From Pirellulaceae bacterium (GTDB lineage Bacteria; Planctomycetota; Planctomycetia; Pirellulales; Pirellulaceae), in NCBI GenBank assembly GCA_023382975.1, contig JAHDXO010000031.1, positions 1 through 64,000 on the forward strand: a DNA stretch of 64,000 bases, written 5' to 3'. How positions within the stretch are numbered: position 1 is the first letter of the stretch; every line of letters begins with the position of its first letter. Under the pieces are notes generated by a model. The model was not told the DNA's origin. It saw only the letters and a list, made by a program, of their open reading frames with translations, and made no database searches. Shown in pieces: positions 52,053 to 61,077 of the stretch. The position numbers were made by a program, and so were the translations under genes.

Positions 52053-54221
52053 CTAACTCTTTCTCTTGAGCAGGTCGGAGAGCTTTTGAAGTAGATCGTC
52101 GTCGAGGTCTTCAAGATGCACGATTCCGGCATCGAGATCCTGAACGAGACTGGCAAGGTCTTTCTGACGTGATTTGAGCCTCTTTCGCTCAGCCGCTGTC
52201 ATATCGCGATGAACGACGCCAAGCTGTTGTCGCTCAGCATGACTTGGGTATCGAAACGTCAACTCGAACTGACGACTCAACAACACCTTGAATTCATCTT
52301 CCAGCCTCTTCATGTCGCTGCCGACACCGAGCACGCGTACCCATGCCTTGCTCCGAGTGATTGCCGTAAAGAGACGATTGCGAATGCTTGCGAGGTTGAA
52401 AGCCGCAGAGTGACAGTCCTGCGCGTTGATGATGTACACCATGCCCGCCTCATTGCCCTTCGCTCGATAGATTCCAGTGAATGTCACAGATTGCACATCG
52501 GTCTGAAAGAAGACGTCGGGATCGGTATCAATTCCGGCGACGTGGGAATTAATACCCAGATCAAGCAGCGCTCGACGAATCGGTCCCACTTTGGCGCGGG
52601 TAGTCACTGGATCGGGATTGATGACGACAATGTCGTCGTGGCGAAGTTCGTCAGCGGACAGATTCTTTTGAATCTGCCGGACAACCCAATCTGCTTGTCT
52701 TGCTTCGTCATCAAACACTTTGAATTGAATGAGGTCTTCAATCGGTGAATGCTGTTCGAGGAATTGAGGGCTGGCTTCACTTGATCGCTTCAGAGTCACC
52801 TCCGAACCATCCCGCAACTCACCGTCAATGACGTCATACCCCACTTCCGTCCAGAGCTGCGGATTCTCAAACATCTGTACCAAGCCGGTGGTCTTGCCCT
52901 TCGGTGCGTTGCGATACACGCCGAAACCGAGTGCGTGCGCAGTTACGAGAACTGGGCGAGAGTTGCGGTAACACTTCTCCAGAATGATGTCGCTTCGTGG
53001 TTCACCAGGCTCTGGCTCTGTGAACACGACGCGAGGTGTTCCATCCGGCTTTGTCCCAAAGATTTCTTCCGGTGGGGCAACTGACGTCGTGGACAGATTC
53101 TGAAGCTCGTCGTATGCGTAAACAAGTCGCTTGTCTTCGCCGAGGATTTCGTAACAGAGCCGGAGAAACGACGGAGGGAAGTCCTGCGCTTCGTCCACGA
53201 GAATTGCGTCGTACAGCGCTGGATACGTCGATTGGTGAGAGAGCGCCCTCGTAACGGCTGCGCCAAATTCGTTTCCCCGCGGAAACGAGCGCTTTGCCGC
53301 ACCGAAGTCGAAGTACGGTGCGTCGATAGCCCGGCAGAATTGATGGTAAATGCCCTCGCGTTCGCCTCCACCAGGAGCACCCCACGCATTGAGAATGCGA
53401 ATCTGGTCCCAGTCAGGTTCCTCGCCTGTCTGCTCGATCGAGAATGTTGTGATTAGTCGCCGAAACTGCCCCTTGAGCGATCTCGTATTAAAGGTGACCG
53501 CAATTCGCCAATCCGGATGTTGCGCGTGCAAGTACGCCGCCTTCAACGCGAGAACGATGGTCTTTCCTGACCCTGCAAGTCCTCGAATACGCTGCACACC
53601 CCGCACGGTTTCGATTACTGCCTTCCCTTGCAGGTTGTCGAGAGTGGCAATGGAGTCTTCGAGTTGCTTTAGCTTTGCGCCGCGTGAATCGGCCTTTTCT
53701 AGGTTTCGCTTGGTGCGTGTCTTACGAATTGTCGAGATGTTTTGGAGTGCAGAGAGGGTTGCCGAGTAATCAGTGGTGGTTGCCGCTGGCCAGTCGAAAT
53801 CGTTAAGTGCGTCTGTCAGCGTGTCTCGATTCGCGAGAACGTAATCGTCTTCAGCGAACCGTTCCGGTGAAGTCACGCCGGGGGCAAAAGTGACCGTGTG
53901 GATCGGGATCACAAGGTCTCGCCGATGCATGAGTTCCTTATGCGTTTTGAGACGAGACTCCAGTTTGTTTGCCGAATCATCCTGACGGTCTGAGAAGCCC
54001 GCAGGATCGCTGCCTTCCACCAAGTCGAAGACCACAAGCCCCTTCGACGGTGACACCCAGATCGCATCAATCGGAAAACGACCTTCGGCACTGCCAATGA
54101 TCGGGTAACCGATGTAAAGAGCGCCATCGACGTCATGACGGGCCGAGAAGTGGGCAGAGAGCGCACGACTCGAAACAGGCTTGCGATTTGTTCCTTGAAC
54201 GATGGAGATATTCGATGGCAC
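52053..54221 (-). CDS. SF1 helicase with degenerate NERD-like N-terminus
   Basis: 722 residues from a GTG at 54221 with GAGGAG upstream. Residues 30-100 have the NERD pattern with IDAIW at 51 and SPSKGLVVFDLVEG at 57-70, where active nucleases of the fold carry an E-x-K; here no Lys follows. Helicase motifs are intact: Walker A GLAGSGKT (214-221), VDEAQD (342-347), YAYDELQNL (368-376), YRAKGNEAG near 610 and FTAITRSKA near 640. It is therefore an ATP-driven translocase with a probable non-cutting end-binding domain. It leads the operon with the DUF2290-like gene and sits where hsdS would be. Confidence 0.88.
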   Translation of the reverse strand: MPSNISIVQGTNRKPVSSRALSAHFSARHDVDGALYIGYPIIGSAEGRFPIDAIWVSPSKGLVVFDLVEGSDPAGFSDRQDDSANKLESRLKTHKELMHRRDLVIPIHTVTFAPGVTSPERFAEDDYVLANRDTLTDALNDFDWPAATTTDYSATLSALQNISTIRKTRTKRNLEKADSRGAKLKQLEDSIATLDNLQGKAVIETVRGVQRIRGLAGSGKTIVLALKAAYLHAQHPDWRIAVTFNTRSLKGQFRRLITTFSIEQTGEEPDWDQIRILNAWGAPGGGEREGIYHQFCRAIDAPYFDFGAAKRSFPRGNEFGAAVTRALSHQSTYPALYDAILVDEAQDFPPSFLRLCYEILGEDKRLVYAYDELQNLSTTSVAPPEEIFGTKPDGTPRVVFTEPEPGEPRSDIILEKCYRNSRPVLVTAHALGFGVYRNAPKGKTTGLVQMFENPQLWTEVGYDVIDGELRDGSEVTLKRSSEASPQFLEQHSPIEDLIQFKVFDDEARQADWVVRQIQKNLSADELRHDDIVVINPDPVTTRAKVGPIRRALLDLGINSHVAGIDTDPDVFFQTDVQSVTFTGIYRAKGNEAGMVYIINAQDCHSAAFNLASIRNRLFTAITRSKAWVRVLGVGSDMKRLEDEFKVLLSRQFELTFRYPSHAERQQLGVVHRDMTAAERKRLKSRQKDLASLVQDLDAGIVHLEDLDDDLLQKLSDLLKRKS

Positions 54222-54247
54222 TTATGGTCTCCTCTTTTCTGGATTGC

Positions 54248-55174
54248 TCATTGGCCCGGTCCTTGAGTGTTGGCGTGCCCGCCTGAAGGTTGCCTCGCGT
54301 TCGTTCCAGTATCAATGAATCGGCCGCGAGTGTGAATGATTGCTCCTGGACTGGACCTGTCGAATGGGCGAACGTGTTCAAGACTTCTGAAGTGGGGTGA
54401 ATGACGTGTCGCGAGATTCATGTAGGCCAACCGCCAGGTCGTCGGGTTGGACTCCTGGCCGTAGATCGAGATGTCTTCCCGCTTGTCGCCGTGGGCTTCG
54501 ACGAATCTTTCGGACTGGACGAACATGCCGCCCGAACCGCAAGCCGGGTCGTACACGCGGCCGGCGTACGGTTCGAGCATTTCGACCAGCACGCGGACGA
54601 CCGAGCGCGGCGTATAGAACTCGCCCCCCAGCTTGCCTTCGGCCGCGGCGAATTTTCCCAGAAAGTACTCGTACACGCGGCCGAGCGTATCGCGGGCTTT
54701 GTCGCGCGAGCCTTTGAACCCGATGCCGGCGATGAGATCGATCAGCCCCTTCATCTTGACCGGATCAATGCCGCGGCGGGCGTAGTCGCGCGGGAGTTTG
54801 GATTTGAGGTTGGGGTTATCACGCTCGACGGCCAGGATCGCGTCGTCGATCAGCGTGGCGATGTCCGGGCGCGTGGCCTGGTTCTGGATGTTCGGCCAGC
54901 GAGCTTCCGGCGGAACCCAAAAAATCCGCTCGGCGGTGTACTCGTCGCGGGATTCCAGCAGGCGTTCGAGTTGTTCGCCCTTGATGCCGTCCCTGGTCAG
55001 CTCGGCTTGCAGGTCGTCGCGGCGTGACTGAAAGCTGTCGGAGATGTATTTGAGGAACAGCAGGCCGAGGACGACGTGTTTGTACTCGGCGGCGTCGACT
55101 TGGCCGCGCAGGGCGTCGGCGGCTTTCCAGAGGGTATCGGCGTAGGAGAGGTCGGACGCGGCTTCGTTCGTCAT
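54248..55174 (-). pseudogene. hsdM: Truncated hsdM (type I DNA methyltransferase)
   Basis: From the ATG at 55174 the first about 255 residues are a normal HsdM N-terminal half: LWKAADALRGQVDAAEYKHV, AEGKLGGEFYTPRSVVRVLV, and SAM motif I in DPACGSGGMFVQSERF. The family then reads on with ESNPTTWRLA and MNLA, but after the MNLA equivalent (near 54408) the sequence becomes unrelated (TRHSPHFRSLEHVRPFDRSS) to a stop at 54248. The catalytic NPPF/Y motif, normally further on, is absent, so no methylation is expected. hsdS is missing downstream. Confidence 0.88.
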
Positions 55175-55481
55175 GCTGGGGCCAACTGCCGTTCAAGAGT
55201 TGGTGTGCGGGGGTCGTCATGGCGATCATTGGACTCAATTTGCCGAAGTTCTGCAATGCGTCAGCCGATGGCGAATTCCGCCAAAGAGAACCTCATGGAA
55301 TTCAGCAGCGAACCTCTTGCCGTGCGCGAGTTCCGTGATGGCCCGATCGCGCGGCGGCAGCTTCTGGGGAACTGGCGGATACCGGGCGACTCGGCTGTTT
55401 CCTGGGGACGCGGCTTCTGCTATGGTTGAACCATTACCTGCCGTCTCACGCGAACGACAACGCCGGTCAGAAGGGGAAACC

Positions 55482-56357
55482 ATGCACAACCGCTTCGCTC
55501 GTATCGTCCACGGTTCGATGTTCAGCGTGGCCTGTTCGCTGTTGACCACGTTGGCTGCCTTCGCTCAAGGGCCTGCTCAATCGCCCAACGGTGAACCGAC
55601 CAACGCCGCCGAGGCTGCTGCTCGCAAGGCGCAGGCCGAGGCGGAAATCGAGGCGAAGTACCAGGCCCTGGTTGCCGAGCTGCCGCCAGAGCAGCAAGCC
55701 TGGGAGCGCGTGTTGCAGGATCAACTGGGCGGCTTCTATTTGCCGCTGCACAAACGCGCCAGAGTCGCGGGTCAATCGACCGCCTGGGACTTTGTCCAGG
55801 ACGATCCGCAACTGCCCCGCGTGCTGCTGATCGGCGATTCGGTCTCGCGCGGCTACACCCAGGCCGCGCGCAAGGCCCTGACGGGCAAAGCCAACGTGCA
55901 TCGGGCCCCGGCCAATTGCGGGCCGACGGCCAGTGGCCTGAAGAATATCGACGTCTGGCTCGGCGACGGCAAGTGGGATGTGATCCACTTCAACTTCGGC
56001 ATCCACGACCGCGGCACGCCGCTGGCGGACTACACGCAGCGATTGGAGCAGCTCATCGAGCGCATGAAAACGACGGGCGCCAAATTGATCTGGGCCAGCA
56101 CAACGCCGATCCCGGATGATCCCGCGCGAAACCAGACGGCCGCCTCGATCGTCCAGCGCAACCAGGCCGCCGCAGAACTCATGGCCCGACACGGTATCGC
56201 CGTCGATGATCTGTTCAGCGCCGTCACGCCGCACTTGGCCGAGATGCAGAATCCGGACGATGTTCACTTCAACGCCAAGGGCTACGAGTTCCTCGGCCAA
56301 ACGGTGGCGGCGTCGGTCGAGCAAGCAATGGGCAGAGAAGACGCCTCGAACCGTTGA
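55482..56357 (+). CDS. Exported SGNH/GDSL hydrolase
   Basis: 291 residues from the ATG at 55482 (AAGGGG upstream) with a signal peptide ending near LAAFAQG. After a helical linker the SGNH blocks are in order: block I VLLIGDSVSRGY (Ser), block II NCGPTASG (Gly), block III HFNFGIHD (Asn) and block V NPDDVHFNAKGYEFLG (Asp and His). The catalytic set is complete. Family members are esterases of diverse acyl or acetyl groups on sugars; export suggests a polysaccharide deacetylase-type role. No operon partner. Confidence 0.9.
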   Translation: MHNRFARIVHGSMFSVACSLLTTLAAFAQGPAQSPNGEPTNAAEAAARKAQAEAEIEAKYQALVAELPPEQQAWERVLQDQLGGFYLPLHKRARVAGQSTAWDFVQDDPQLPRVLLIGDSVSRGYTQAARKALTGKANVHRAPANCGPTASGLKNIDVWLGDGKWDVIHFNFGIHDRGTPLADYTQRLEQLIERMKTTGAKLIWASTTPIPDDPARNQTAASIVQRNQAAAELMARHGIAVDDLFSAVTPHLAEMQNPDDVHFNAKGYEFLGQTVAASVEQAMGREDASNR

Positions 56358-56401
56358 TTCGCTGCCGCAGTTCGGTCTTTTCGAACACCCGTTATGTCCC
56401 G

Positions 56402-56650
56402 AAGGAAATATCGTGCTGATGAACGAGTTTCTCGTGAACCACAACTTCACGCCGCTGCTTGACACGAAGCCCGGCGTACCTGCGGCGGAGAAATCCAAGG
56501 CGCTCGGCGGGATCACCTTCCAACCGCACCAGACCGCCGTGCGCGACAAACGCGGTCCCGGGGGCTGCAGGCGTTCGCCTCGCCCGACGGCGTGTAGTGG
56601 AAGAAGCTCCGCGACGAGCCGGTCGTGCCGGTCTGGGTTGATGCCCCGGA
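56402..56650 (+). pseudogene. Glycosidase-like gene remnant
   Basis: One frame reads MNEFLVNHNFTPLLDTKPGV and continues KSKALGGITFQPHQTAVRDK; after a frameshift another reads LQAFASPDGV, a TAG, then WKKLRDEPVV. This is the layout of a planctomycete GH32/43-like family in which a HN-TPF-DTKPGVP opening is followed by a DGV-W motif. The in-frame stop and frameshift mark it as dead. It lies between the SGNH and Gfo/Idh/MocA genes. Confidence 0.65.
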
Positions 56651-56713
56651 ACGGAGGTTTCCCCGCCCTTGGTCTCTCACCTAACGCGATACCTTTCTCT
56701 TAAGGAGCAGTCC

Positions 56714-57964
56714 ATGAAACGACGCGACTTCCTCAAAGCGGCCGCCGTGGCCGCCCCACTGGTGATTCCCCGACACGTTCTGTCGGCGCCGGGGCAGCCT
56801 GGCGCCAATGACCGAATTCATCTGGCCGGGATCGGCATCGGCGGGCGTGGTTCGGGCGTCCTGGGAGAATTCCTCGGCCAACCGGACGTGCGATGCGTGG
56901 CCGTGTGCGACGCGCGGGCCGATCGGCGTGCCCGGACCAAGAGCATGGTCGACACGAGGTACGGCAACCAGGACTGCGCGGAATACAGCGACTTCCGCGA
57001 TTTGCTGGCCCGCGACGACTTGGACGCCGTGCTGATTACCACCGGCTCGAACAACCATGCCCTGCTCTCGATGTATGCAGCTCGGGCCGGCAAAGACGTG
57101 TACTGCGAGAAGCCCTGCACCAAGACGATTGCGGAGAGCCTGGCTCTGGCCGAGACGTTCCGCCGAACCGGGCGCGTCTACCAAGGCGGGATGCAGCGGC
57201 GGAACGTGCCCAACTTCGAGCTGGCGATCGCGTTGGCGCGAACCGGAAAGCTCGGCAAGCTCCACACCGTACACGCCCATCCCGGCGGCATGGGCACCCG
57301 AACCAGCGGTTGGTCTACGCCCGAGCCGGAGCCGCCGAAGGAAGAGGTTGATTGGGACCTGTTCCTCGGCTCGGCAGCCTGGCGCCCGTTCAGCCGCGGA
57401 TTGCTGAATTCGGGTTTCGAGAAAGGTGGAGGAATGGTCGGCGGCGGCGTTCTGGAATGGGGTTCTCACTGCGTCGACATGTGCCAGTGGGCCAACAACG
57501 CCGACGACACCGTCCCGATCGAGTACGATCCAATCGTCGACGGGCAGGCTGGCGGCCTGTACGCCAACGGCGTCAAGCTGGTTTTGCGCAACGACGGCTG
57601 GCTGCCGCTGGGCTCGTGCCCCGTGCGTTTCGAAGGCGACGCGGGCTGGGTCGAGACCGGCGACAGCGGCCAATTCGGCGTGAGTTCCCAGACGCTGCTG
57701 GCATCCGGTGTGTCCGGAGAACTCCCCGGCCAGCCTCACGTGTCCCACGTCCGCGATTTCCTCAACTGCGTCAAGTCGCGTGGCAAACCGCGAGTCAACG
57801 CCGACGTGGCCTGCCAGTCGCACATCGCCTGCCACGCCGCCAACATCGCCATCTTCCTGGGCCGCAAGCTGGCTTACGACCCGAAGACGAACGAGTTCCT
57901 CGGCGACGAACAAGCCAACCGGCTGCGGGCCGAGGCCGCCCGCGAGCCGTGGATTACCTATTGA
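56714..57964 (+). CDS. Tat-exported Gfo/Idh/MocA oxidoreductase (copy 3)
   Basis: 416 residues from the ATG at 56714 (AAGGAG upstream). MKRRDFLKAAAVAAPLVIP is a twin-arginine signal. The NAD site is GIGIGGRGSGVL, the lysine motif is VYCEKPCTKTIAESL, and the C-terminal domain contains VDWDLFLGSAAWRPFSRGLL and EWGSHCVDMCQW. It closely resembles copies 1 and 2 but forms its own group. A HEAT-repeat gene follows after 120 bases and a DUF1080 gene after that, an arrangement often seen with sugar-processing sets in planctomycetes. Confidence 0.92.
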   Translation: MKRRDFLKAAAVAAPLVIPRHVLSAPGQPGANDRIHLAGIGIGGRGSGVLGEFLGQPDVRCVAVCDARADRRARTKSMVDTRYGNQDCAEYSDFRDLLARDDLDAVLITTGSNNHALLSMYAARAGKDVYCEKPCTKTIAESLALAETFRRTGRVYQGGMQRRNVPNFELAIALARTGKLGKLHTVHAHPGGMGTRTSGWSTPEPEPPKEEVDWDLFLGSAAWRPFSRGLLNSGFEKGGGMVGGGVLEWGSHCVDMCQWANNADDTVPIEYDPIVDGQAGGLYANGVKLVLRNDGWLPLGSCPVRFEGDAGWVETGDSGQFGVSSQTLLASGVSGELPGQPHVSHVRDFLNCVKSRGKPRVNADVACQSHIACHAANIAIFLGRKLAYDPKTNEFLGDEQANRLRAEAAREPWITY

Positions 57965-58085
57965 CCCACCTTCCCACCTTCATCGTTCACGTAATCTCTC
58001 ACCGAATCTTCTTCCTGCATTGCCCGGTGAGATTCCGTGAAAGATCCGCGGAAGGGACAACCTACCATTTGGGAGTGAATCAACC

Positions 58086-60242
58086 ATGTTCCGAACACAA
58101 GACACTGCGTTGTATGCCGCACTGATTACAGCGACGGCATGGCTCGTGACCGTTGCGTCAACCGATGCCGCAGGAGCTGATGCCGAGCAGCCAGCGATCG
58201 ATCACGAAGGCCAATACCTGGCTGTGCTTCGGTCGGACGCACCGGCGGCCGAGAAAGCACTGGCCTGCAAACACTTGGCCATCTACGGCAGCAAGGAGTC
58301 CGTGCCTGCCCTGGCTCCGCTGCTGGCGGACGAGCAACTCGCCTCCTGGGCGCGTATTGCCCTGCAAACCATTCCTGACCCGGCTGCGGAAGATGCGTTG
58401 CGTCAGGCTCTGGAGAAGCTTCGAGGTAGACTGCTGATCGGGGTCATCAACTCACTTGCCGTGCGCCGCGACGCCAAAGCCGTCCAAGGGCTGATCGAGC
58501 GGCTGAACGACACGGACACCGAGGTCGCGTCGGCCGCGGCGGTAGCCTTGGGCCACATCGGCGGCCCGGCAGCCGCGAAAAGTCTCGAAGCATCGTTGGC
58601 CGACGCGCCGACCGCCATTCGTTCGGCAGTTGCCGAAGGCTGCATCCGCTGCGCCGAAAGGCTTCAGGCCGACGGCCACAGCGACCACGCCGTGCGATTG
58701 TTCGACGCGGTCAGCAGAGCGTCGGTGCCCCAGCAGAGACTCGTCGAGGCGATTCGAGGGGCGATCCTCGCCCGGGGACCGGCCGGAGCGCCGCTGCTGG
58801 TCGAACAGTTGCGGTCGCCGGACAAGGCTCGCTTGGCCATCGGATTGCGAGTGGCTCGGGAGCTGGTCGGCCCCGAGGCGACCGCAGCGGTAGCGGCCGA
58901 GCTTTCGCGAGCGGCGCCCGAGCGGCAGGCCCTGCTGATCATGGTCCTGGCCGATCGCGGCGACGCCACCGCTCTGCCCGCGGTGTTGCAAGCGGCCCAG
59001 AACGGTTCGGACGAGGTGCGTGTCGCGGCGGTCCGTGCGCTGGGGCAATTGGGCGATGCTTCCTGCGTGCCGGTACTGCTGGAAGCAGCCTTGGGCACTG
59101 ACGCGGGACTGTCGCAGACCGCTGTCAGCGTGCTGGCGGCGGTGCCGGGCGAGGATGTGGATCACGACGTGATCTCGCGACTGGGAAACGCCCAAGGCAA
59201 GACACGGTTGGTGCTGATCCAATTGGCCGCCCAGCGATCCATTGGCGCGGCGGTCCCGCTCCTGCTGAAGGCCGCCGATGATCCCGACGCCCAGGTTCGT
59301 TCGGCCGCCCTGATCGCTCTGGGCAAGACCATTGCGCCGGACGACTTGGCGGTCTTGACCACGCGGGTCGCCGAAACGCAGGATCCCAACGAGGCGGCCA
59401 CCGCCGTGAAAGCGCTCGGAGAAGCCTGCCAGCGGATGGCGGACCGCGAAGCGTGCGCCGAGCGGTTGGCGGCTGCGGTGTCGTCCGCGTCGGTGGCAGC
59501 CAAATGCCGGTTCCTGGAAGTGCTGGCCATGCTGGGCGGAACCAAGGCCCTGGAAACGGTCGCTGCGGCGGCGAAGGATGCTCAGCCAGACGTACAAGAA
59601 ACGGCCACTCGCCTGCTGGGCGAGTGGATGGAGATGGACGTAGCACCCGTGCTGCTCGACTTGGCCAAGAACGCCGCGGACGAGAAGTACAGAGTCCGGG
59701 CGGTCCGCGGTTACATCCGGCTGCTGCGGCAGTTCGCCATGCCGGACGAGCAGCGAGTAGAGATGTGCCGCATCGCGATGGAGACCGCTCAACGGCCGGC
59801 AGAGAAGAAACTGGTCCTGGAAGTCATCGGACGCAATCCCAACGCCGCGATGCTGTCTTTGGCCCTCGAAGCAGCCAAAGTTCCAGAACTGAAGAACGAG
59901 GCGGTCGCCGTCGCGATGATGATCGCCGAGAGGTCGGGCGGACATTCGGCCCAGCTCGCCGAGTTGCTCCGGGAGACGGGACAGGCTACCGTGAAGGTCG
60001 AGATCGTAAAGGCCGAGTACGGTGCAGGCACGAGCTTCAAGGACGTAACCACGATTCTCCGCAAGCATGTCCACGACTTCCCGGTGATCATCCTGCCGTC
60101 GCCCAGTTACAACGCGGCCTTCGGCGGCGACCCGTCTCCGGGGATCCGCAAGGAGTTGAAGATCCAGTACCGCATGGCAGACAAGCCGGGCGAGATCTCG
60201 TTTGCCGAGAACGCCACGATCGTGCTGCCGATGCCCAATTAG
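58086..60242 (+). CDS. Exported HEAT-repeat protein (copy 2)
   Basis: 718 residues with a signal peptide (ALYAALITATAWLVTVASTDA). It consists of about 18-20 HEAT repeats (for instance SKESVPALAPLLADEQLASW, AVQGLIERLNDTDTEVASAA) and ends with a distinct C-terminal segment (KVEIVKAEYGAGTSFKDVTT ... AENATIVLPMPN) that is not repeat-like and could be a beta module. It is a paralogue of 34988-36904; both begin with a short LRSDAP or LKSDAP unit. The HEAT solenoid presumably holds partners outside the cytoplasm. The preceding gene is a Gfo/Idh/MocA enzyme. Confidence 0.85.
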   Translation: MFRTQDTALYAALITATAWLVTVASTDAAGADAEQPAIDHEGQYLAVLRSDAPAAEKALACKHLAIYGSKESVPALAPLLADEQLASWARIALQTIPDPAAEDALRQALEKLRGRLLIGVINSLAVRRDAKAVQGLIERLNDTDTEVASAAAVALGHIGGPAAAKSLEASLADAPTAIRSAVAEGCIRCAERLQADGHSDHAVRLFDAVSRASVPQQRLVEAIRGAILARGPAGAPLLVEQLRSPDKARLAIGLRVARELVGPEATAAVAAELSRAAPERQALLIMVLADRGDATALPAVLQAAQNGSDEVRVAAVRALGQLGDASCVPVLLEAALGTDAGLSQTAVSVLAAVPGEDVDHDVISRLGNAQGKTRLVLIQLAAQRSIGAAVPLLLKAADDPDAQVRSAALIALGKTIAPDDLAVLTTRVAETQDPNEAATAVKALGEACQRMADREACAERLAAAVSSASVAAKCRFLEVLAMLGGTKALETVAAAAKDAQPDVQETATRLLGEWMEMDVAPVLLDLAKNAADEKYRVRAVRGYIRLLRQFAMPDEQRVEMCRIAMETAQRPAEKKLVLEVIGRNPNAAMLSLALEAAKVPELKNEAVAVAMMIAERSGGHSAQLAELLRETGQATVKVEIVKAEYGAGTSFKDVTTILRKHVHDFPVIILPSPSYNAAFGGDPSPGIRKELKIQYRMADKPGEISFAENATIVLPMPN

Positions 60243-60288
60243 GTCGACAATTGGCCCAAGTTCACCTTAACCACGAAAGGGATCTGTC

Positions 60289-60858
60289 ATGACATTCAAA
60301 ACGACTTCCTCGATGACTCTGCTGAGCTTCTTGGCCCTGTTCGCGATCGCTGCCGATGCGGACGACAACCAGGCGCCGGCGGGTTTTGTCTCGCTGTTCA
60401 ACGGCCAAGACATGACCGGTTGGAAGGCCGACCCGGAAGGGCACTGGAAGGCCGACGGTGGCGTCATGGTCTACGACGGCAAGGCGATGAGCCTTGCCAG
60501 TGACAAGGAATTCGGCGATTTCATCCTACTGATCGACTGGAAGATCGAGAAAGGCGGCAACAGCGGCATCTTCCTCCGCGGCGAATCGCAGGTAGAGATC
60601 TGGGACAACCCGAGCATGGGCTCCGGCGGGATCTATCCGCAGGCACACAAGCCGCTCAAGGTCGCGGATAAGCCGGCCGGCCAATGGAATCACTTCGAGA
60701 TCAAAGTGGAGAAAGGCATCGTCACCGTGCAACTCAACGGCGAACGGGTGCTTGATCAGTTCGATGGCAAGTTCAAGCAGGCGGCCGGTCCGTTCGTGCT
60801 CCAGCACCACGGCACGCCACTATGGTTCAAGAACATCTATGTCAAGGAACTGAAGTGA
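60289..60858 (+). CDS. Exported DUF1080 protein (short form)
   Basis: 189 residues from the ATG at 60289 (GAAAGGG upstream). Signal peptide (TLLSFLALFAIAADADDN) followed by GFVSLFNGQDMTGWKADP, the DUF1080 opening, then GNSGIFLRGESQVEIWDN and GTPLWFKNIYVKEL at the end, all standard. It lacks the insertion of the 264-residue copy at 5174-5968. It follows the HEAT-repeat gene by 46 bases, so Gfo/Idh/MocA, HEAT and DUF1080 may be one unit in sugar processing. Confidence 0.9.
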   Translation: MTFKTTSSMTLLSFLALFAIAADADDNQAPAGFVSLFNGQDMTGWKADPEGHWKADGGVMVYDGKAMSLASDKEFGDFILLIDWKIEKGGNSGIFLRGESQVEIWDNPSMGSGGIYPQAHKPLKVADKPAGQWNHFEIKVEKGIVTVQLNGERVLDQFDGKFKQAAGPFVLQHHGTPLWFKNIYVKELK

Positions 60859-61077
60859 CGCGCATTGGGAAGTGCGGTCTCGCGAAGATCACGGACTGGA
60901 CACCGATGATACCCGTAGCGAGGTGGGTCAGACTCTACGAGTCTGACCCGGATCTCAAGAATTGGCGGCACTGGCCTCGGAAATCGAACGGCTCAAGATC
61001 AAGCATCCGAAGCAAGAACGACGGCTGCCGTAAGAGCCTGTGAACCTGTCGGAGAAGACGTCTCCAAGGAGAGCCCA

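Noticed and set aside
54133-54381. Possible 82-codon gene between hsdM and the helicase
   Set aside because: It overlaps the helicase start and lacks any known pattern; more likely a leader region.
58452-60074. A 540-codon minus-strand open frame
   Set aside because: Antisense to the HEAT-repeat gene, no motif, and a composition typical of shadow frames in GC-rich DNA.
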